DNA of 64,000 nt from Chitinophagaceae bacterium (lineage in GTDB: Bacteria; Bacteroidota; Bacteroidia; Chitinophagales; Chitinophagaceae). The position numbers and the translations under genes are program-made. A model generated the notes under the pieces. It was not told the origin of the DNA. It worked only from the letters and a program-made list of their open reading frames with translations, and ran no database searches. Of the stretch, positions 20,325-28,350 are shown piece by piece (the stretch's first letter is position 1; every line of letters starts with the position of its first letter). Where the stretch lies: contig CANCAY010000005.1 in the NCBI GenBank assembly GCA_947374225.1, positions 19,428-83,427 on the forward strand. The letters are read 5' to 3'.

Positions 20325-20582
20325 ATGGCAACTGCAAAAAAAGCCGCTAAAAAAGCTGCTCCAAAAAAAGCTGTTAAGAAAATCGTTAAGAAAGCTGTAG
20401 CTAAAAAAGCTGCTGCTCCTAAGAAAGCTGCTAAAAAAGCTGCTCCTAAGAAAGCTGCTAAAAAAGCTGCTCCTAAGAAGGCTGCTAAAAAAGCTGCTCC
20501 TAAGAAAGCTGCTAAGAAAGCTGCTCCTAAGAAAGCTGCTAAGAAAGCTGCTCCTAAGAAAGCTGCTGCTAAGAAGAAATAA
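20325..20582 (+). CDS. Histone H1-like Lys/Ala/Pro-rich DNA-binding protein
   Basis: 85 aa composed almost entirely of AAPKKAAKK repeats, resembling the eukaryotic H1 C-terminal tail and bacterial Hc1/AlgP-type proteins. Confidence 0.8.
   Translation: MATAKKAAKKAAPKKAVKKIVKKAVAKKAAAPKKAAKKAAPKKAAKKAAPKKAAKKAAPKKAAKKAAPKKAAKKAAPKKAAAKKK
20418..20570 (+). repeat. In-frame 27-nt tandem repeat (9-aa KKAAKKAAP units)
   Basis: gctgctcctaagaaagctgctaa(a/g)aaa repeated about 5-6 times with near-identical codons. Confidence 0.85.
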
Positions 20583-20601
20583 TTATCCTCGGATAATCTT
20601 G

Positions 20602-20633
20602 AAAGGTCCCGTTTTATACGGGACTTTTTTTTT
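20602..20633 (+). terminator. Rho-independent terminator downstream of the H1-like gene
   Basis: gtcccgt-tttat-acgggac followed by nine T. Confidence 0.88.
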
Positions 20634-20664
20634 GCCCCTACTATACTGAAGTTTATATTTACAT

Positions 20665-22353
20665 ATGCATAATTACGAGATAGCCGAATACTTTACATTA
20701 CTAAGTAAGTTAATGGACATACATGGAGAGAATCCATTCAAGGTGAAATCCTATGCCAGCGCGGCTTTCACGTTAGACAAACTATCAGAGCCCGTTGTTA
20801 ATTTAGAACCTGCGCAGTTATACGCTATTCGTGGAATTGGAGAAGCAATTGGAAAAAAAATTCTTGCTATTATAAGTACTAAACATTTAGACTTATTAGA
20901 CGAGTATATTAAAAATACGCCTCCTGGAATTTTAGAAATGATTAAGATAAAAGGATTAGGTCCTAAAAAAATCACCACCATTTGGAAAGAATTAGAAATA
21001 GAAAGTGTTGGTGAATTATTATATGCTTGTAATGAAAACAGATTAATAAATTACAAAGGCTTCGGTGCAAAAACACAACAGAATATTCAAGAGGCTTTAG
21101 AATATTATTTACAACATCAAGGTAATTTTTTATACCAAGAAGTAGAACCAATTGTTGCTTCTTTAACTTTAGCACTTACTCAAAACTTTGAAAAAGAAAC
21201 ACATTTAATTGCTGGCGGATTTGCCCGACAAATGGAAACTTTAGACTTTTTGGACATTATTACTACCCTTTCTCAAAATAATTTAAGGACTTGGCTGGAG
21301 GAAAAATCATTTATTTGTGCCCCAGTAGGAAACTATTTAAGCTGCAAAGGATCCGATAATTTTGAACTACGATGGCATACTTGTAGTAAAACCGAGCTGG
21401 TTTTTACCGCATTTAAGTTGAATTGCTCCCCTGAATTTTGGTCAGCTATTGAAAATCTGCCAAATTATAATCAAACTGAGTTTGAAACTACCCCATTTGA
21501 CAATGAAATAGCCTTATTTGAAAAACTAGGCATCAGTTATATACCTGCACCACAAAGAGAGACAGCTGCTATTGTAAACAAAGCAATTTCAAAACAACCT
21601 ATTGCTAAAACAATTCAAACATCCGATATAAAAGGAATTATTCATAGTCATAGTACCTGGAGTGACGGTATTCATTCCATTGAACAAATGGCTTTGGCAG
21701 CCATTGAAAAAGGTTTTGAATATTTAGTAATAAGCGATCACTCTAAATCGGCCTTCTATGCAAATGGTTTACAAATAGATCGCATCAGAAACCAGCATAA
21801 GGAAATTGACGCGCTCAATAAAAAGCTAGCACCATTTGTGATTTTTAAAAGTATTGAATCAGATATTTTAAATGACGGTAGTTTAGATTACGCAGACGAA
21901 GTCTTAGAAACATTTGATATTGTAATTGCTTCCGTACATTCTAATTTAAAAATGAGTGAAGAAAAAGCAATGATGCGTTTATTAAATGCTGTGAGTAACC
22001 CATACACAAGTATTTTAGGGCACCCTACAGGCCGTTTATTGTTAAGCCGAAAAGGATATCCAGTGGATCACGAAAAGTTAATAGAAGCCTGCGTAGTACA
22101 TAATGTGGTATTAGAATTAAATGCGCATCCTAGAAGATTGGATATGGACTGGAGATATATTGAATCTGCCATTGAAAAGGACGTATTAATTTCCATTAAT
22201 CCGGACGCCCATGAAGTGGATGGATTTGATGATTGTAAGTACGGAGTTTTAGTCGCACAAAAAGCTGGATGTCGTGCCAGCCAGAACCTAAGTAGCTTTA
22301 GTTTACAAGAAATGATGGAGTTTGTAGCGTTTCAACAGGAAAAGAGAAATTAA
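20665..22353 (+). CDS. polX: DNA polymerase/3'-5' exonuclease PolX-like (helix-hairpin-helix plus PHP domain)
   Basis: NPFKVKSYASAAFTLDKL, IRGIGEAIGKKI, IKGLGPKKI; PHP motifs GIIHSHSTWSDGIHSIEQMA, YLVISDHSKSAFYANGL, ASVHSNLKM, ILGHPTGRLLL, ISINPDAHEVDGFDDCKYG. Confidence 0.9.
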   Translation: MHNYEIAEYFTLLSKLMDIHGENPFKVKSYASAAFTLDKLSEPVVNLEPAQLYAIRGIGEAIGKKILAIISTKHLDLLDEYIKNTPPGILEMIKIKGLGPKKITTIWKELEIESVGELLYACNENRLINYKGFGAKTQQNIQEALEYYLQHQGNFLYQEVEPIVASLTLALTQNFEKETHLIAGGFARQMETLDFLDIITTLSQNNLRTWLEEKSFICAPVGNYLSCKGSDNFELRWHTCSKTELVFTAFKLNCSPEFWSAIENLPNYNQTEFETTPFDNEIALFEKLGISYIPAPQRETAAIVNKAISKQPIAKTIQTSDIKGIIHSHSTWSDGIHSIEQMALAAIEKGFEYLVISDHSKSAFYANGLQIDRIRNQHKEIDALNKKLAPFVIFKSIESDILNDGSLDYADEVLETFDIVIASVHSNLKMSEEKAMMRLLNAVSNPYTSILGHPTGRLLLSRKGYPVDHEKLIEACVVHNVVLELNAHPRRLDMDWRYIESAIEKDVLISINPDAHEVDGFDDCKYGVLVAQKAGCRASQNLSSFSLQEMMEFVAFQQEKRN

Positions 22354-22588
22354 ATTTAATTTTCTATGTTGTTGTAATTGAACCATTTAACTAAGCGTAT
22401 TTTGTATTTTTCTACCAATATATTATATATGTCAAACATTAACATATAAGCCCAATATATAAGCCTACCTTACACTCCTGCTATGTTCCTCTCACGTGTT
22501 TGAGCAAACCCTATTGAATATTCTTCAAACTGAATTTCAATCACTGTTTATTTAGCCTGTTACTTTCTCTTTTCGCTAAATAACCAAA

Positions 22589-23071
22589 ATGTACTTTAAA
22601 ATTCTTCTATCTGTATCTGTAATCATTTCGTGTACTAATATCTTGTATGCACAGTTAAGTATTCCAAGTGCTGGTCTTACAATTTCAAATAGCTATGGGA
22701 ACATGAGCTATACTATTGGACAGGTAGATTATATAAGTACTCCAATTGGGAATCTAGGAACCTTGTCAGAAGGAGTGCAACAGGTTTATAACGCTTTGCC
22801 ATTTACTTACATCGTAAATATAGACAGGTCAACTACCCTATCTGTGTGGCCCAATCCCGTTATAGATAATTTAAATATAAAAATTAATAGCGGAGCCGTC
22901 TCCGGAATATCATACCAATTAATGAGTATGAATGGGCAACTTATTGAAAATAAAAAAACTTTTAGCAGCGAAATTAAAGTTGACACGCATAATTATACAG
23001 TGGGTGCCTATATTTTATCAGTTATACTACCGAATCAAGCGCCTATTCAATTTAAAATAATCAAACAATAA
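22589..23071 (+). CDS. Secreted protein with T9SS type A sorting (C-terminal) domain
   Basis: Signal peptide; C-terminal VWPNPVIDNLNIKI...YQLMSMNGQLIENKK...VGAYILSVILPNQAPIQFKIIKQ. Confidence 0.8.
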   Translation: MYFKILLSVSVIISCTNILYAQLSIPSAGLTISNSYGNMSYTIGQVDYISTPIGNLGTLSEGVQQVYNALPFTYIVNIDRSTTLSVWPNPVIDNLNIKINSGAVSGISYQLMSMNGQLIENKKTFSSEIKVDTHNYTVGAYILSVILPNQAPIQFKIIKQ

Positions 23072-23076
23072 ATATT

Positions 23077-25485
23077 ATGACTAGAAAAACAATTGTTGTA
23101 ATATTTATGATCATGATTAGTGATTTACTTAATGCACAAGCTCCTCAAAAAATGAGCTTTCAAGCAGTCATACGAAATGCAAGCAATGCGGTGGTGTCAA
23201 GAAGCAACGTTGGAATAAGAATAAGTATTTTACAAGGTTCAACTACTGGAACAATAGTTTACGCTGAAACACAAACGGCAACGACTAATTTTAATGGATT
23301 GATTAGTTTACAAATAGGCACAGGCACATTAGTAACTGGAAATTTCTCTTTAATTGATTGGGCGAAAGGCCCCTACTTTATAAAGACCGAAACTGATCCT
23401 AATGGTGGCACCGATTATGCAATAGTTGGCTCGAGTGAATTATTAAGTGTCCCTTATGCATTGTTTGCCTTAAATACAAGTCCTACTGCATCTATAGATG
23501 ATAATTTAGGAAGCTCTACAGATTTTATGGATCTATCTACCCTACAGCTAAATAAAGAGGTAACTATTTATATTGATAAGTCCCTAAATTTTGCAACAAT
23601 TGGTAATATCATTGTTTCTAATAGCGATGCCAATCATTTGGAAGGTTCTTTTATTTCTTATAATAAAACAACTGGAAAGCTTATTATTAAAATAACAGAA
23701 GTAATTGGTAATGGAAGTTTCAGTTCTTGGAAAATTAAAATAAATAGTACAAGAGGTTATAGTGGTATAAATGGTACAATCGGAGCAAATGGATTAACAG
23801 GATCTGTTGGCGCTACTGGTGCTACAGGTGCTGCAGGTGCAGATGGTGTTACTGATACCACTGACACAGATAGTGCTATTTCAGAGCCTATAATAACTAT
23901 GGGAAATTCAAATCAGTATTATAGAGGCGATAAAACTTGGCAGACTTTAGATGCTTCAACAATTGGATTAGGGAATGTTGACAATACTTCAGATTTTAAT
24001 AAATCTACTTATGCATCAACAAAATTAACAACTCCAAGAAATATCAATGGAATAAGTTTTGATGGAACCCATGATATCACAATAACTGCTGCGACCAATG
24101 ACGCAACAAACTTAGTAAAAGGTAGGATTTTACTTGGAGGAGACTTAAACGGCATTGGCAGCTCCTCCTTGACCCCTATTATAAGTGTAAATGCAATTAC
24201 AAATGAAAAAATAGCTGACAATGCGATATCATCATCCAAAATATTAGATAATAATATTACGGAATCTAAAATTGCAAATTTAGCTGTAACTGATAGCAAA
24301 ATTTCATCTTTAAGTGGTTCTAAAATTATAGGTAATATTCCAGGTAAAGCTTCAAATATTACAGGCATATTAACGCTTGCAAATGGTGGAACAGGAGCGG
24401 TTAATGCAGCTGGAGCAAAAGTTGCCATTGGCTTATCCAATATTGATAATACAAGCGATTTAGATAAACCTATTTCAACCGCAACAACAGCATTTGTTTT
24501 AGCAAATTCAGATGCATACAATGCTATCACTGCAGGAAATGAAATTTTCACGAATTCCTCTTCGGATATTTTAGCAACAGGGCTCACTTTCACCCCTCCA
24601 GCTGGCAAGTATATTGTTAACTTTAATAGTCAATATACAATCGAGCCAGGTGATAGAACAGGTCAAGCACAAATTGATTTAACAGCAGCTTATGCAAATT
24701 TAATGGCTAGAACAGTAACCAACTCAACACACGGAGTTGGCTATGGTGCTGGTGAAACACTTAGTCCTGGTGTTTATAGAACAGCTGGGGCTGTAACAAC
24801 CACTGGGACCCTAACCCTAGACGGCGGAGGCAATCCAAATGCTGAATTTATTTTTCAATTTGGAGCAGCCATGAGTACAGGGGCAGGTTTTAAAATTATA
24901 CTTACCAATGGAGCATCTGCATGTAATGTTTATTGGGTTGCAGAAGGCGCTATTGCATTAGGAGCTGCAACAGAGATGAAAGGAATGCTTATCTCTAATA
25001 GTGGTGCCGTTTCTTTAGGAAGTATGTCTGATGTGCAAGGGAATTTATATAGTAATGGAGGTGCTATTGGAATTGATGCTTCAACAATTGCTAGAATAAA
25101 CGGTTGCGCAAACAATTTTGGCAGCATAAATAATTTTGCAATTTTTTCAAAAACTGGGAATATATCGAATGCAGGAGCTTCCACTATTACAGGAGATATT
25201 GCATCTAATACTGGTAGTGTAACTGGATTTGGAACTGCTACATTAAATGGGAATATTTATACTTCAGGAATTAGCATTGCTACTGCAAATTTCAGTGTAT
25301 ATCAAAATGGAATCTTGATTCCTTATTCTACTCGAAAAAGAACCAGCTTCATGAATATTGGAGAAATTACACTACAAGCTTTAGCAACAATTGGGAATGG
25401 TGAAAATGTAGAAATTAGGTGGAATATTGACTTAGGGAAAGTAAAAATGCAAAATAGGATTTTCACTATTCAACATGTTCGTTAA
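23077..25485 (+). CDS. Large secreted mosaic protein: Bacteroidota N-terminal domain, collagen-like triplets, tail-fibre-like segment, DUF3494 (ice-binding-like) module
   Basis: 802 aa; APQKMSFQAVIRNASNAVV...YFIKTETDPNGGTDYAI...LLSVPYALFA; Gly-X-Y run at 23774-23847; TTPRNINGISFDGTHDITITA; GQAQIDLTAAYANLMARTV...LSPGVYRTAGAVTTTGTLTLDGGGNPNAEFIFQFGAAMSTGAGFKIILTNGASACNVYWVAEGAIALGAATEMKGMLIS. Confidence 0.8.
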   Translation: MTRKTIVVIFMIMISDLLNAQAPQKMSFQAVIRNASNAVVSRSNVGIRISILQGSTTGTIVYAETQTATTNFNGLISLQIGTGTLVTGNFSLIDWAKGPYFIKTETDPNGGTDYAIVGSSELLSVPYALFALNTSPTASIDDNLGSSTDFMDLSTLQLNKEVTIYIDKSLNFATIGNIIVSNSDANHLEGSFISYNKTTGKLIIKITEVIGNGSFSSWKIKINSTRGYSGINGTIGANGLTGSVGATGATGAAGADGVTDTTDTDSAISEPIITMGNSNQYYRGDKTWQTLDASTIGLGNVDNTSDFNKSTYASTKLTTPRNINGISFDGTHDITITAATNDATNLVKGRILLGGDLNGIGSSSLTPIISVNAITNEKIADNAISSSKILDNNITESKIANLAVTDSKISSLSGSKIIGNIPGKASNITGILTLANGGTGAVNAAGAKVAIGLSNIDNTSDLDKPISTATTAFVLANSDAYNAITAGNEIFTNSSSDILATGLTFTPPAGKYIVNFNSQYTIEPGDRTGQAQIDLTAAYANLMARTVTNSTHGVGYGAGETLSPGVYRTAGAVTTTGTLTLDGGGNPNAEFIFQFGAAMSTGAGFKIILTNGASACNVYWVAEGAIALGAATEMKGMLISNSGAVSLGSMSDVQGNLYSNGGAIGIDASTIARINGCANNFGSINNFAIFSKTGNISNAGASTITGDIASNTGSVTGFGTATLNGNIYTSGISIATANFSVYQNGILIPYSTRKRTSFMNIGEITLQALATIGNGENVEIRWNIDLGKVKMQNRIFTIQHVR

Positions 25486-25530
25486 ACTAATTTTAATATT
25501 TGTACACTATTAAATAATTTATAAAATTGG

Positions 25531-26790
25531 CTATTGTTTCACATACACAAAATAATCACCTGGCATTAATTCGAAATGAATTGCACCATTGAACTGATAA
25601 GTCATCCCAGAAAATAATTGAGTAAATGATCCATTTAATTTTTCATGCGCGCATTCCATTTTAATAGCTTGCATAGAAACATTTAGTACTACTAGTACCG
25701 TCTCTTTTTCATCCATCCTAATAAATGCCAATGCCCCTGGATGGCTTGACGGTAAGTTAAAAGTACTACCGTGAATCATTACTGGATGGTCTTGTCTTAA
25801 TTGATTTAATGATTTATAAAAATCATGTAGTGCAGGTTTTGTGTTCCATTCAATTAAATCTTTGTCAAAAAATTGCAGCCTCTTATGCATTGGTAATTCT
25901 TGTCCACTATAAATTAATGGCATCCCTTTCCAGGTAAATGTGAATACTGCCCAAGGCTTTGCTGCAATTCCATACTTTTCATACTCTGTTCCATTCCAAC
26001 TATTCTCATCATGGTTGCTGGTATAAAAAAGTTTTAACGCTCCAGCAGGATATTGTTCATAATCATGTAAAATATTAAACACGTCATGTAAACTGGCTTC
26101 TCCTTTCATTAATCTTTCCGTTCTATGCATCCATTCCCAAGCATAACTTGTATCGAATACTTCATGGTATTCCACTACTTCACATTCTGCTAACCAAAAC
26201 AAAGGTTTACTATTCTTGAAAGAAGTTCTTGCTGTTTTCCAAAAATCCAAAGGCACCAAATGTGCCATATCGCACCTAAATCCATCAATATTAAAATCGT
26301 TTACCCAATAATGCATTGCATCAATTAAAGCTTTGCGCATGTCTGAATTGTGATAGTTCAAATCCACCACATCATCCCAGCCATTGCGTTCTGTAAATTT
26401 CCCTTCACTATCTTGAGCAAACCATTCTGGATTAGTTTCCATCCATTCATGTTGACGGCCTGTATGGTTCGCTACCCAGTCAATTATAATTTTCATGCCA
26501 TTAGCATGTACCGTATTTATTAAAGCGCTTAAATCCTGCACTGTTCCAAATTCAGGATTTATTTTGGTATAACTACTACATGCATAATAACTTCCTAATG
26601 TTCCCTTCTTGGCAACTTGACTAATTGGAGTGATTGGCATTAACCAAATAATCCCTACTCCCATGTCCTTTAGTCTTGGAATATGTGCTTCAAATGCTTT
26701 AAATGTTCCTTCGGGTGTGTACTGTCTAATGTTAACTTCATAAATGGAAGCAGTCGCAGCCCAGTCTGTAGTTTTAAAATTGGCGTTCAT
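25531..26790 (-). CDS. GH13-family alpha-amylase-like protein, no signal peptide (probably cytoplasmic)
   Basis: MKIIIDWVANHTGRQHEW, IDGFRCDMAHLVP, FWLAECEV, FYTSNHDENSWNGTEYEKYG. Confidence 0.92.
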   Translation of the reverse strand: MNANFKTTDWAATASIYEVNIRQYTPEGTFKAFEAHIPRLKDMGVGIIWLMPITPISQVAKKGTLGSYYACSSYTKINPEFGTVQDLSALINTVHANGMKIIIDWVANHTGRQHEWMETNPEWFAQDSEGKFTERNGWDDVVDLNYHNSDMRKALIDAMHYWVNDFNIDGFRCDMAHLVPLDFWKTARTSFKNSKPLFWLAECEVVEYHEVFDTSYAWEWMHRTERLMKGEASLHDVFNILHDYEQYPAGALKLFYTSNHDENSWNGTEYEKYGIAAKPWAVFTFTWKGMPLIYSGQELPMHKRLQFFDKDLIEWNTKPALHDFYKSLNQLRQDHPVMIHGSTFNLPSSHPGALAFIRMDEKETVLVVLNVSMQAIKMECAHEKLNGSFTQLFSGMTYQFNGAIHFELMPGDYFVYVKQ

Positions 26791-26839
26791 TTGATATTCT
26801 AATTTGTGTTATCTTGTTACTCTAATTTTTACTTAAAGG

Positions 26840-28195
26840 ATGAATGCTAAACTCGAACGCAAATTAAGTCTTTTACACGCAACAGCCATCAATATGATCG
26901 ACATGGTGGGCATTGGTCCCTTTGTTGTATTAAGTGTAGTAGCGCAAATAATGGGAGGTCCCTATTTCTTATACGCTTGGATTGCAGGTGCTTTTCTATC
27001 CTATGTGGACGCGATGGTATGGAGCCAATTGGGTGCCGCTTTACCAAGAGCAGGAGGTAGTTTCCACTTTCTAAAAGAAGGTTATGGAAAAAAATGGGGA
27101 CAAATGATGAGCTTCCTATTTGTTTGGCAAACCATGATTCAGGCACCTTTAGTAATTGCGTCGGCAGCAATCGGATTTTCCCAATACGCCAATTACTTTT
27201 TCCACTTTAGCTTTTTTCAAGAAAAAGCAGTTAGTGGCGCTGTTGTAATACTTGTAATTAGTTTACTATACCGTAAAATAGAATCCATTGGAAAAATATC
27301 TGTATTCTTATGGGTGGGTGTATTAGGAACTATGGCTTGGATTATTTTTGGAGGAATTGCACATGGTAATTTCTTAGAACCCATTAAGCATATCAATGAC
27401 GGCATTGAATTAAAACATGGGTTCGCAGCAGCACTTGGTTTTGCAAGTGTTAAAACTATTTATAGTTATTTAGGCTATTATAACGTTTGTCATTTGGGTG
27501 GGGAAATAAAAAACCCCAGTAAGAATATTCCGAGGAGTATGTTTATTTCAATTACAGGAATTGCCATTTTGTATTTAGCAATGAATATTAGTGTGGCAAG
27601 TGTGTTACCATTTCAGACTATTGTTGAAAGTAAATATGTGGTGAGTGCTTATATCCAAGCTTTATACGGTCCTAATGCAGGTGCCATTGTTACTGTGTTA
27701 ATTTTATTAGTTGCATTTGCTTCCTTATTTGCTGCCACATTGGGTTATAGCAGAATTCCTTATGCAGCTGCACAAGACAAATCTTTCTTCTCTTTCTTTG
27801 CTAAAGTACACCCTACTTTACATTTTCCACACCGTTCCTTATTAGTATTGGGCGCAATTGCTTTTGTGTTTAGTTTATTATTTAGATTGAAGGAAGTCAT
27901 TGACGCCATTTTAGCCATGCGTATTTTGATTCAATTTATTGGACAAGCAATTGGCTTGTTATTGCTCTTTAAAAGAAAGGGAAAGTCCTTTTTCCCTTGG
28001 AAAATGCCATTGTATCCCTTGCCTTTAATACTCGCTATTTTAATTTGGGTATTTATCTTTATCTCAACCGGTCAGAAAATGATGATTGGAGGATTAGTAG
28101 TTATTAGTTTAGGCCTAATTGTTTTCTTTATAGCAAAGAAAATGAAATGGATTGGCGAAGAAGCCACAAAAGTGGGTGATATTGAAGCAAATTAA
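26840..28195 (+). CDS. APC family amino acid permease
   Basis: 451 aa, about 12 TM segments; IDMVGIGPFVVLSVVAQIMGGPYFLYAWIAGAFLSYVDAMVWSQLGAALPRAGGSFHFLKEGYG. Confidence 0.88.
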   Translation: MNAKLERKLSLLHATAINMIDMVGIGPFVVLSVVAQIMGGPYFLYAWIAGAFLSYVDAMVWSQLGAALPRAGGSFHFLKEGYGKKWGQMMSFLFVWQTMIQAPLVIASAAIGFSQYANYFFHFSFFQEKAVSGAVVILVISLLYRKIESIGKISVFLWVGVLGTMAWIIFGGIAHGNFLEPIKHINDGIELKHGFAAALGFASVKTIYSYLGYYNVCHLGGEIKNPSKNIPRSMFISITGIAILYLAMNISVASVLPFQTIVESKYVVSAYIQALYGPNAGAIVTVLILLVAFASLFAATLGYSRIPYAAAQDKSFFSFFAKVHPTLHFPHRSLLVLGAIAFVFSLLFRLKEVIDAILAMRILIQFIGQAIGLLLLFKRKGKSFFPWKMPLYPLPLILAILIWVFIFISTGQKMMIGGLVVISLGLIVFFIAKKMKWIGEEATKVGDIEAN

Positions 28196-28197
28196 TA

Positions 28198-28338
28198 TTA
28201 CTTGCTTTTAGTACCTATCCCACTAATTAATAATCCAAAGACCAACCCAATTATTAATCCAATTTTGACGTTTTTAATCATCCAGCCTAAACCTAGGCCC
28301 AACATTAAAATGGTCATGATACTCATGTTTCTTCTCAT
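28198..28338 (-). CDS. 46-aa small hydrophobic protein
   Basis: Not in the ORF track (too short): MRRNMSIMTILMLGLGLGWMIKNVKIGLIIGLVFGLLISGIGTKSK*; sits just upstream of the PIG-L gene on the same strand map and tail-to-tail with the permease. Confidence 0.5.
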   Translation of the reverse strand: MRRNMSIMTILMLGLGLGWMIKNVKIGLIIGLVFGLLISGIGTKSK

Positions 28339-28350
28339 GGTGATTTGTAA

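Noticed and set aside
20418-20570. CRISPR-like regular repeats
   Set aside because: Repeats are contiguous in-frame codons of the H1-like protein with no spacers.
22436-22470. Direct repeat catataagccca / atataagcct upstream of the T9SS protein
   Set aside because: Only two short AT-rich copies; could be chance.
24009-24608. 199-aa minus-strand ORF
   Set aside because: Antisense to the mosaic protein; hydrophobic low-complexity translation with no family resemblance.
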